12,031 bases of DNA from CAMQVM01 sp044433405 (GTDB lineage Bacteria; Bacteroidota; Bacteroidia; Bacteroidales; Rikenellaceae), in NCBI GenBank assembly GCA_044433405.1, contig JAWXTQ010000060.1, positions 1-12,031 of the forward strand, read 5' to 3'. Shown here piece after piece: positions 1 to 6,122 of this stretch. Position numbers and translations under genes: made by a program. The notes under the pieces were generated by a model. That model had not been told where the DNA came from. It saw only the letters and a list, made by a program, of their open reading frames with translations, and made no database searches. How positions within the stretch are numbered: the stretch's first letter is position 1; the number at the start of each line of letters is the position of its first letter.

Positions 1-156
1 TGGGTGACCTACATGAAGTCCTGCTCCTGATGGATAAGGAAACATATCTAAAACATAAAATTTTGGCTTTGAGTTATCTATATCTACTTTATAGATTTTT
101 TTCTCGCGCCAATACTCTTGCCATTTCTTCTCTATTTCTTGAAAGTTGTATTCCAT
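1..156 (-). CDS. leuS: leucyl-tRNA synthetase, N-terminal fragment (cut by window edge)
   Basis: Read on the minus strand from an ATG at 156-154, this gives 52 in-frame codons that run off the left edge. The peptide starts MEYNFQEIEKKWQEYW and continues to KFYVLDMFPYPSGAGLHVGHP, the characteristic N-terminus of bacterial leucyl-tRNA synthetase. The HIGH-type ATP-binding signature is present as H48-V-G-H51, just after the P-Y-P-S-G-x-G-L-H block that starts the Rossmann fold. By family knowledge this cytoplasmic class I enzyme attaches leucine to tRNA-Leu and is about 900 or more residues long, so over 90 percent of the gene lies outside the window. A TAnnTTTG promoter box sits 32 bp upstream, between this gene and the CapA-like gene, so leuS probably has its own promoter. 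Nothing in the visible part looks broken. The identification is secure despite the short length. Confidence 0.93.
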   Translation of the reverse strand, partial: MEYNFQEIEKKWQEYWREKKIYKVDIDNSKPKFYVLDMFPYPSGAGLHVGHP

Positions 157-188
157 TTTTACTCTGTTTTTGTTTGCCAAATTACGCG

Positions 189-196
189 CAAATATA
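189..196 (-). promoter_or_regulatory. leuS promoter, -7 box
   Basis: On the minus strand the bases read TATATTTG, an exact match to the Bacteroidota sigma-ABfr -7 consensus TAnnTTTG. The box ends 32 bp before the leuS ATG and begins about 20 bp after the CapA-like stop codon. I see no good -33 TTTG at the expected spacing. The upstream DNA is A/T-only and could serve as an UP-like element. It is inferred from motif and position only. Confidence 0.6.
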
Positions 197-215
197 CGAA
201 ATTTTATTTATATTT

Positions 216-1310
216 TTAAAAATTTAATTTATTGTTACTACTCAAATGGTCGCGTGTGTCGTCAAAGAATATCTTTGCTCTATTTTTCTCCTCTCTATCT
301 GTGATAATTGAGTCGGCAGCGAGGGAATCAACACAAAAATATCGAGGTGATTTAGATCTCTTATGCACATAATAGCTTTTATAAGATGTAGAGAGCGTTG
401 TATTATCCTCAACCTTTGTTAGATTAAGATGTATGTTTATACCACCATTACGATATCTATCGCGCTGATTAGAAATAAAATTGCCAAGTGAATAGACTGT
501 TAAGTGCGTAGAATCACACTCAATAGGCTGAACTACATGAGGGTGCGACCCAATTATTATCTTCACGCCATTACGATTAAACCACTCCGATAGCTCTCTC
601 TGGCTCTCATCTTCATCTCTTTGATACTCGTTTCCCCAATGGAGAAATGCAATAATATTTGTTGCTTTATTAGCATACGCCTTCTCGATATCTTTTTTTA
701 TGGCTAAAGTATCAATCAGCGGAACAACCTGCCCTTTGGGAACTGGCAATCCATTTGTTCCATAAGTGTAGTTTAGAACTGCAACATTAAAACTCCCTTT
801 TTTAATGAATAGAGGCGACTCTTCTCTCCACTGGGCAGAGTCTCGATAAGCTCCTGCATAAGGAACGCCAATCTTTTCAAGATGTGAAGTAGTTCTTATA
901 ATACCTTCACGCCCTTTGTCGCAAGTGTGGTTGTTTGCTAACATAAGATGGGTGACTCCGCTATTTTTAAGAGCGTCAGCCAGAGAGTAAGGAGCTGCAA
1001 AGCGCGGATAACCTGAATAATTTTTATCATCAAGGGTTGTTTCAAGATTGGCAATCACAACATCGGCCTCTCGCCAGTGAGGTGCAACATACCTAAAACA
1101 CTCCTCAAAGTTATAGCTATTAGCAATAGTATCAACAGCAGCACCATAAATCTGAGGCATGTGAGTCATAACATCTCCAACAAACACCATGTGTAACTGC
1201 TCAATTACAACGGTGTCTACTTGTTGAACTTCGACAATAATTTCATTTTTTGTTTTACCTTTGCACGATATTATCATTGAAATTGCCAGTAGTAATAAGA
1301 TTTTATTCAT
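216..1310 (-). CDS. CapA/PgsA-family (PGA_cap) lipoprotein, metallophosphoesterase-like fold
   Basis: The 364-residue protein begins MNKILLLLAISMIISC, a short lipoprotein signal whose lipobox I-I-S-C puts the lipidated cysteine at C16. The mature part therefore probably sits on a membrane face outside the cytoplasm. The body carries the full series of CapA/PgsA motifs: V-G-D46, A-N-L-E90, L-A-N-N-H128, F-L-H224-W-G-N-E, G-S-H256-P-H258 and S-L-G-N-F (274-278). These correspond to the metal-ligand loops of a calcineurin-like phosphoesterase fold. In Bacillus, CapA/PgsA belongs to the poly-gamma-glutamate export machinery, but no capB or capC partner is visible here, so a capsule role is not supported. 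Many genomes carry such orphan copies of unknown substrate. The ATG is 10 bp from the divergent tatD ATG, and a TAnnTTTG box lies 33 bp upstream inside tatD. Family assignment is firm; the function is unknown. Confidence 0.88.
   Translation of the reverse strand: MNKILLLLAISMIISCKGKTKNEIIVEVQQVDTVVIEQLHMVFVGDVMTHMPQIYGAAVDTIANSYNFEECFRYVAPHWREADVVIANLETTLDDKNYSGYPRFAAPYSLADALKNSGVTHLMLANNHTCDKGREGIIRTTSHLEKIGVPYAGAYRDSAQWREESPLFIKKGSFNVAVLNYTYGTNGLPVPKGQVVPLIDTLAIKKDIEKAYANKATNIIAFLHWGNEYQRDEDESQRELSEWFNRNGVKIIIGSHPHVVQPIECDSTHLTVYSLGNFISNQRDRYRNGGINIHLNLTKVEDNTTLSTSYKSYYVHKRSKSPRYFCVDSLAADSIITDREEKNRAKIFFDDTRDHLSSNNKLNF
1256..1263 (+). promoter_or_regulatory. putative tatD-tcdA promoter, -7 box inside the capA-like gene
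   Basis: TACCTTTG matches TAnnTTTG exactly and ends 57 bp before the tatD ATG. It lies inside codons of the divergent CapA-like gene. No clear TTTG occurs at -33. With only 10 bp between the two start codons, any tatD promoter must lie within the neighbouring gene, which makes this candidate more plausible than the motif alone would. Confidence 0.45.
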
Positions 1311-1320
1311 AATAAAAATA

Positions 1321-1965
1321 ATGTTTATTGATATTCACACTCACAAAGTTAGTAAAATAAAAAGTAATATTACTATTACCTCATTTCGTTATGGATATGA
1401 GGAGATACCAAATATACCATACGCTTCGGCTGCAATTCACCCATGGGATGTTGATAACTCAATTTTACTGTCTGAATATGAATCAAAAATAGGCTCTTTT
1501 TTTATGATGTCTGAAATTGGATTAGACAAACTATATCCAAGCTATCAACAACAGAAAGAGCTATTTATAGCTCAATTAAATTTAGCTCGAAAATACAATA
1601 AAATTGTTGTCATACACTCGGTAAAGAGCCACAACGAGATACTCTCTATACTGCGCTCATTCAGCGATTTAACCATGATAATACACTCATTTACGGGAAG
1701 TCTAGAGATAGCCCAAAACTACCTCGATTTGGGTTGTTATTTGAGTTTCTCTCCGCTTTCGCTATCTTCTGAGAAGGGAAAAACAATCTTTCAACACATC
1801 CCATTAAATAGGTTATTCTTTGAGAGTGATGCAACTAATATCACTATAGAGGAGCAATACCTAACAGGTGTTGAAATGTTATCAACAAATGTTGATAACT
1901 TAAAAAATATAGTACTAGAAAATTTTAAAAATTTATGTTCGAATCGCGTACAGAGCTGCTATTAG
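1321..1965 (+). CDS. compact TatD-family metal-dependent hydrolase
   Basis: The 214-residue protein has a TIM-barrel amidohydrolase fold with all six expected metal ligands visible: H6 and H8 in D-I-H-T-H, E65 in S-E-I-G-L-D, H99 in V-I-H-S, H122 in I-I-H-S-F-T-G, and D170 in F-F-E-S-D-A. The A-I-H-P-W block (38-42) is also typical. TatD enzymes are Mg-dependent 3'-5' DNases/RNases linked to nucleic-acid turnover and repair. This copy is shorter than the usual 255-265 residues because the stretch between HxH and A-I-H-P is compressed. I recall short forms like this in Bacteroidota, but the exact substrate is unknown. I chose the ATG at 1321, which puts D-I-H-T-H at the very N-terminus as in the family. 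An in-frame TTG at 1261 would add 20 atypical residues encoded opposite the capA signal peptide. The 3' end overlaps tcdA by 31 bp, implying translational coupling. Confidence 0.88.
   Translation: MFIDIHTHKVSKIKSNITITSFRYGYEEIPNIPYASAAIHPWDVDNSILLSEYESKIGSFFMMSEIGLDKLYPSYQQQKELFIAQLNLARKYNKIVVIHSVKSHNEILSILRSFSDLTMIIHSFTGSLEIAQNYLDLGCYLSFSPLSLSSEKGKTIFQHIPLNRLFFESDATNITIEEQYLTGVEMLSTNVDNLKNIVLENFKNLCSNRVQSCY
1344..1351 (-). promoter_or_regulatory. putative capA-like gene promoter, -7 box inside tatD
   Basis: The minus strand reads TAACTTTG, an exact TAnnTTTG match ending 33 bp before the CapA-like ATG. The box lies within codons 8-11 of tatD. No TTTG/TTG was seen at the -33 spacing. It forms a mirror arrangement with the tatD box at 1256-1263. 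Confidence 0.5.
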
Positions 1966-2654
1966 GCGGCGAAAAACTCTCTAAATTAAAGAGAGCAAAC
2001 ATATTAATTGTTGGAGTTGGAGGAGTCGGCGGCTATGCAGCCGAAATGTTAGCACGCGCCTCAGTTGGGAGCATGACGCTAGTAGATGCAGATATTGTCA
2101 ACACAACAAACATTAATCGACAAATTATTGCACTTCACTCTACAGTCGACCAACCAAAGGTGAAAGTTTTAGCTGAGCGATTGCAAGATATTAACCCCAA
2201 CATAAAACTAAACCTTATCGAAAAATTTGTTCAGACAGAAGATATCGAAGCGATACTTTCAAAAGAGAAGTATGATTATGTTGTTGATGCAATCGACACA
2301 CTTACACCCAAAATCGAACTTATTAGATTAAGTCTTGAAAAGTCGATTCCACTTGTAAGCTCTATGGGTGCAGGCTCTAAACTAGATCCCACAAAAATAG
2401 AGATTGTTGACATTTCAAAGACCCACCACTGCCCCTTAGCTCACATGCTTCGCAAAAGACTCCACAAAATTGGAATACGCAAAGGTTTCAAGGCTGTTTT
2501 CTCGGCCGAACCTCCAATCGAAGGCTCGATGATACTGTGTAACGAACAGAACAAGAAGTCAAATGTTGGCACAATATCATACCTCCCTCCAAGTTTTGGG
2601 ATAGCCGCAGCAAGCGCGGTAATTCGCGATATTGTAGCCGAGCAGAATATATAG
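1935..2654 (+). CDS. tcdA: tRNA threonylcarbamoyladenosine (t6A37) dehydratase, ThiF/HesA/E1-like
   Basis: The 239-residue protein starts MFESRTELLLGGEKLSKLK, the usual TcdA N-terminus. It has the dinucleotide-type P-loop G27-V-G-G-V-G32-G-Y, then D51, N59-I-N-R62-Q and V-D-A-I-D121, which are the ATP/adenylation residues of the E1/ThiF superfamily. The late block Y-L-P-P-S-F-G (216-222) also fits. TcdA (CsdL in E. coli) uses ATP to cyclise t6A to ct6A at position 37 of ANN-decoding tRNAs, in the cytoplasm or at the membrane. I see no CxxC zinc pairs, which argues against ThiF or MoeB. The chain lacks most of the hydrophobic C-terminal extension known in the E. coli protein (about 268 residues). 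The ATG lies inside the tatD 3' end (31-bp overlap), so the two are surely co-transcribed. A ThiF-like enzyme of another pathway is the alternative, but less likely. Confidence 0.9.
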   Translation: MFESRTELLLGGEKLSKLKRANILIVGVGGVGGYAAEMLARASVGSMTLVDADIVNTTNINRQIIALHSTVDQPKVKVLAERLQDINPNIKLNLIEKFVQTEDIEAILSKEKYDYVVDAIDTLTPKIELIRLSLEKSIPLVSSMGAGSKLDPTKIEIVDISKTHHCPLAHMLRKRLHKIGIRKGFKAVFSAEPPIEGSMILCNEQNKKSNVGTISYLPPSFGIAAASAVIRDIVAEQNI

Positions 2655-2685
2655 TTGGTATGAAATCGAAAAAAACCTATCTTTG
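2655..2685 (+). promoter_or_regulatory. promoter for the prenyl synthase-U32 operon (-33 TTG, -7 TATCTTTG)
   Basis: TTG at 2655-2657 is followed after 20 bp by TATCTTTG at 2678-2685, matching the Bacteroidota TTTG-N19/20-TAnnTTTG promoter. The -33 element begins immediately after the tcdA TAG. The predicted start site, near 2692, leaves a leader of only about 15 nt before the ATG at 2707. This separates the tatD-tcdA unit from the next operon. Confidence 0.72.
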
Positions 2686-2706
2686 CATTAAATAAAGTCG
2701 CAAATC

Positions 2707-3681
2707 ATGAGCAGAATAAAAACATTATCTGGTATTTTCGAAAAGGAAATTCAAAATCTAGAGCTCCCCAAAGAGCCTAAAAACCTTTATGAACCAATTA
2801 AATATATATTAGAAGCGGGAGGTAAACGAATTCGCCCTGTGATGGTATTGGTTGCAGCAACTATGTATGATTCGCCAATATCAAAGGCCATTCCTGCTGC
2901 ATTAGCTCTAGAGGTTTTTCACAATTTCACTCTGCTTCATGACGATATTATGGATAACGCTACAGTTAGGCGCGGACGTGCCACTGTTCACAAAAAATGG
3001 AGCGACAATATTGCAATACTTTCAGGAGATGCAATGGTGATACACTCCTACAAGCTGTTATCGCAATGCGACACACCGCGACTAACCGACATTCTAGAGA
3101 GTTTTAACCTGCTTGCAGCACTAGTGTGTGAAGGACAGCAAATGGATATGGATTTTGAGAGCTCACCTAGCACCTCTATAGATAGTTACACTAAAATGAT
3201 AACCCTTAAAACCTCTGCCCTAATTGCAGGAGCACTAAAAATTGGCGCACAGGTGGCTAATGCACCAGCTGCCGATTGTGATAAGCTTTATGATATAGGG
3301 ATAAATCTAGGGGTGGCTTTCCAACTACAAGATGATTTGCTAGACACTTATGGCGACCAAAATCTATTTGGCAAAAGGATAGGTGGTGATATTTTAGAGA
3401 AAAAACGAACTTTCTTATTGATAAACGCACTAAAGATAAGCAACCCTTCACAAAAAGAGGAGCTGCTAGCAACCATAAACTCAACAACCCTAGAAGATAG
3501 CGTAAAAATAGAGAGGGTAAAATCTATCTATAATGCACTAAACATACGAGATATAACCGAGCAAGCAATAGACAAATACTTCACCCATGCAATGGATATT
3601 ATCAGCACTATCGAACTAGATGAAAATAAACTTTCACTAATCAACGAGCTGGCTCAAACATTAGTAATTAGAGACAAATAA
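2707..3681 (+). CDS. trans-polyprenyl diphosphate synthase (predicted short-chain, C15-C20 type)
   Basis: The 324-residue all-helical prenyltransferase has G38-G-K-R-I-R-P, a first Asp-rich motif D79-D80-I-M-D83 followed by R88-R89-G, K-T at 168-169, G-Q-Q-M-D-M-D near 143-149, and a second Asp-rich motif Q-L-Q-D209-D210-L-L-D213. Such enzymes condense isopentenyl diphosphate onto allylic diphosphates using Mg ions in the cytoplasm. The residue five before the first Asp-rich motif is F74. Long-chain synthases such as IspB have a small residue there, whereas an aromatic at this site limits elongation in type I GGPP synthases. I therefore infer a C15-C20 product, which could feed UppS encoded downstream in the window. 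A longer menaquinone side chain product cannot be excluded from sequence alone. It is the first gene after its own promoter, and the U32 gene starts 6 bp after its stop. The ATG gives the normal N-terminal length. Confidence 0.9.
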   Translation: MSRIKTLSGIFEKEIQNLELPKEPKNLYEPIKYILEAGGKRIRPVMVLVAATMYDSPISKAIPAALALEVFHNFTLLHDDIMDNATVRRGRATVHKKWSDNIAILSGDAMVIHSYKLLSQCDTPRLTDILESFNLLAALVCEGQQMDMDFESSPSTSIDSYTKMITLKTSALIAGALKIGAQVANAPAADCDKLYDIGINLGVAFQLQDDLLDTYGDQNLFGKRIGGDILEKKRTFLLINALKISNPSQKEELLATINSTTLEDSVKIERVKSIYNALNIRDITEQAIDKYFTHAMDIISTIELDENKLSLINELAQTLVIRDK

Positions 3682-3687
3682 CAATTT

Positions 3688-4938
3688 ATGACAAATATTC
3701 GCAATCAAGTTGAGATAATGGCACCTGTTGGCTCTTACGAGTCACTTATGGCGGCAATCAATGCTGGAGCAAACTCCGTTTATTTTGGAGTTGAAAAACT
3801 AAATATGCGTGGACAATCATCATTTAACTTCACTCTAGAGGATTTAAGCAATATTGTCTCAATCTGTACCGAAAAGGGGGTAAAAACATATCTTACAGTA
3901 AACTGCATCCTATATGATGAGGATCTGCCAATTATGCGCGAAATTATAGATTGCGCAAAGCGCGAAGGAATCATTGCAGTAATTGTATCTGACCATGCAG
4001 CAATAGTGTATGCACGAAAAGTTGGCATTGAAGTGCACATTTCGACCCAACTAAACCTATCAAACATCGAAGATGTAGAGTTTTATTCTACCTATGCCGA
4101 TGTTGTTGTTTTGGCACGAGAGCTTAATATGGAGCAGGTACGATACATTTACGATCAGATTCAAGCACGCGACATTCGCGGCCCTAAAGGGGAATTGGTA
4201 GAGATTGAAATGTTTGCTCATGGCGCGCTATGTATGGCCGTCTCAGGCAAATGCTACCTCAGCCTACATGAGGCCGACAAATCGGCTAACAGAGGCAGTT
4301 GTCGACAAATTTGCAGACGTAGCTACGAAGTTAAAGACCTCGACACTGGCGCAGAGTTAGTGATAGAGAATAAACATATCATGTCACCTAAAGATCTATG
4401 CACAATAGACTTTATAGACAAAGTTGTTGAAGCGGGAGTAAGAGTTCTAAAAATTGAAGGTCGTGCACGCTCAGCAGAGTATGTAAAGCGTGTTGTGGAG
4501 TGTTATTCTCAAGCCCTAGAATCACTAGAGGACAACAGCTTCTCACCAGAGAAGGTAGCACACTGGAAAGAGCGACTATCAATGGTATTCAACCGCGGAT
4601 TTTGGGATGGCTACTACCTTGGTCGCAAACTGGGAGAGTGGTGTGAGAATTACGGTTCATCATCAACTCACAAAAAGGTGTATGTAGGCAAAGTAACCAA
4701 CTATTTCAAAAACATCTCAGTAGCCGAAATATTAGTAGAAGCATCAACCCTAGATGAAGGTGAAGATATAATATTTACAGGCCCCACAACAGGAGTTATC
4801 GAACAAAAAGCCGACCAAATCAGAGTAGATTTAAAAGTAGTTCCACAAACAATCCAAGGAGAAAAATGCTCAATCGCCACCACATCACTAGTCCGCCGCG
4901 GCGACGCACTCTACAAACTTGTTAGCTCAAAGACATAA
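3688..4938 (+). CDS. peptidase U32-family protein, TrhP-like (probable tRNA U34 hydroxylation)
   Basis: The 416-residue protein begins with the U32 N-terminal block E-I-M-A-P-V-G-S-Y-E-S-L and N-A-G-A-N-S-V-Y-F-G. It contains the family signature E-M-F-A-H178-G-A-L-C182-M-A-V-S-G-K-C189-Y-L-S, followed by G-S-C205-R-Q-I-C209-R-R. The four cysteines are positioned as in members thought to bind an iron-sulfur cluster. Although classed as a peptidase, characterised relatives (E. coli TrhP/YegQ and RlhA/YdcP, B. subtilis TrhP1/P2) hydroxylate RNA. TrhP-type proteins make 5-hydroxyuridine at tRNA wobble U34 with prephenate as oxygen-transfer cofactor. RlhA is much longer, so length favours the TrhP type, but assignment to one subfamily needs a tree. 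The gene follows the prenyl synthase by 6 bp, so it is probably in that operon. Its last 28 bp overlap the 3' end of the convergent methyltransferase gene. Confidence 0.85.
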   Translation: MTNIRNQVEIMAPVGSYESLMAAINAGANSVYFGVEKLNMRGQSSFNFTLEDLSNIVSICTEKGVKTYLTVNCILYDEDLPIMREIIDCAKREGIIAVIVSDHAAIVYARKVGIEVHISTQLNLSNIEDVEFYSTYADVVVLARELNMEQVRYIYDQIQARDIRGPKGELVEIEMFAHGALCMAVSGKCYLSLHEADKSANRGSCRQICRRSYEVKDLDTGAELVIENKHIMSPKDLCTIDFIDKVVEAGVRVLKIEGRARSAEYVKRVVECYSQALESLEDNSFSPEKVAHWKERLSMVFNRGFWDGYYLGRKLGEWCENYGSSSTHKKVYVGKVTNYFKNISVAEILVEASTLDEGEDIIFTGPTTGVIEQKADQIRVDLKVVPQTIQGEKCSIATTSLVRRGDALYKLVSSKT

Positions 4939-6113
4939 TCTGAAGTAAATAGCAGTATTGGCGCTGGTGCGTCTTTGAGGTTTAGCTCTTTTTTGATTTG
5001 TTGAACTGAGAATTTTGAATCTTTTATTAGGATTTTTGCTCTGTTGCCATCTTTCTTTAGCTCTTTGCGTAGCTCCTTTGGCTTGTAGGCCATTGATTTG
5101 ACTATTTTGTAAGATGTACCCTCAAAATCGGATGTCTGAGAGTCTGTAAAGATTGGAGAGTTTTGTGATGGAGCAAAGTAATCTTGTAAATTGTAGGTTA
5201 TACTCATCAAATTTGCAATGGTACGGCTTTTATAGAATGCAATATCAGGGATATAAACATAGGTGTAGTGCGACAACTCTCTATCGCCTTTAGAAGAGTC
5301 TAACTCTTGTAATTTAGGGAAGCTATAATGGCGCGACTTCCCCACGCCATCTACTACTCTAACACTCATAAACTCCTCTTCGCCACTCTCACCAGGTGTG
5401 ATTATAGCCACAACCTCTTTACACTCGTTGCGATGTGATATTGTCTCAACCGAACAACTACCCCATTTCTTAAAAAACAGATATGCTGCATCAACATCAA
5501 ACAGAGGGGAGAGCTTTACGGCCACTTTTTTAGCCATTTTAGCGGCCAATGGCATAATATCTGCCATATTTGGAGAGCAATCCTCTAACAGAAAAAGACG
5601 TTTCTGGCTATTTCGTCGTGCAGGGTCAATATATATTAAATCTGGTCGAAGAGCAGTGTTATTAGTCAAAAAATCTAAGGCATCGCAATTGTGCACCTCG
5701 ATATTATGAGCCGAAAGCTTAGCAAAATTATGACGTGCCACACGACACAATGTCTGGTCGCGCTCTACGGTAATCACCTTTTCAAAACGACGAGAAAGAT
5801 ATAGCGAATCGACACCTAGGCCACAAGTAAGATCTACAGCTAGTAATCCGTCTCCAAACTCTTTAGCCTGAGCGGTTGCCTCAGAGCTCGACTGCTCGTA
5901 GCTTACCGAGGGTATAATGCAGAAATTAGCATAATAACAAGGGAGCTTCGTTCGCGATTTCTGAAGAAACTTTATCTGATTACACAGTGTCGAACTCACC
6001 CCCTTAAATGCCAATCTAATAGGATCGTCGGCAATATGCGTTGAGATGATTTGAGATGAAGAGATTATCTCGTCAACCTGCAACTCTGAAATTATAGCTC
6101 CACTCTCTATCAT
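4911..6113 (-). CDS. class I SAM-dependent methyltransferase, PG_1098/THUMP-like type
   Basis: The 400-residue protein has a Rossmann methyltransferase core in the middle. SAM-binding motif I is D94-L-T-C-G-L-G-V-D-S103, the acidic end of beta-2 is E117, and motif IV is D158-L-I-Y-I-D-P-A-R-R167, followed by L-E-D-C-S-P-N and K200-L-S-P. An N-terminal helical region (1-85) and a C-terminal region (about 240-400) flank it. This layout matches the Porphyromonas gingivalis PG_1098-like family, whose C-terminal parts are described as ferredoxin-like and THUMP-like domains, so an RNA substrate is suspected but not proven. The D-P-A-R motif is not the N-P-P-Y of N6-adenine or guanine-N2 enzymes. 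The ATG lies 9 bp after the CCA-transferase stop, so it is the third gene of the pdxJ operon. It ends by overlapping the opposing U32 gene by 28 bp. The family is confident, the substrate unknown. Confidence 0.85.
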   Translation of the reverse strand: MIESGAIISELQVDEIISSSQIISTHIADDPIRLAFKGVSSTLCNQIKFLQKSRTKLPCYYANFCIIPSVSYEQSSSEATAQAKEFGDGLLAVDLTCGLGVDSLYLSRRFEKVITVERDQTLCRVARHNFAKLSAHNIEVHNCDALDFLTNNTALRPDLIYIDPARRNSQKRLFLLEDCSPNMADIMPLAAKMAKKVAVKLSPLFDVDAAYLFFKKWGSCSVETISHRNECKEVVAIITPGESGEEEFMSVRVVDGVGKSRHYSFPKLQELDSSKGDRELSHYTYVYIPDIAFYKSRTIANLMSITYNLQDYFAPSQNSPIFTDSQTSDFEGTSYKIVKSMAYKPKELRKELKKDGNRAKILIKDSKFSVQQIKKELNLKDAPAPILLFTSDYVFELTSL

Positions 6114-6122
6114 TGTTATAGC

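Noticed and set aside
212..223. 12-bp palindrome ATTTTTAAAAAT over the CapA-like stop codon
   Set aside because: It is A/T only and lies in an AT-rich spacer where such palindromes are expected by chance. It is too weak for a terminator call.
30..227. Plus-strand 65-residue ORF at the left edge
   Set aside because: It is antisense to the clear leuS N-terminus on the minus strand and to its promoter. The peptide has no family features.
1261..1320. TTG-initiated 20-residue N-terminal extension of tatD
   Set aside because: The added residues are encoded opposite the CapA signal peptide, and the family's D-I-H-T-H normally sits right at the N-terminus. The ATG at 1321 is better.
5398..5709. Plus-strand 103-residue ORF
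   Set aside because: It is antisense to the SAM-binding core of the methyltransferase, whose motifs are intact. It has no recognisable domain.
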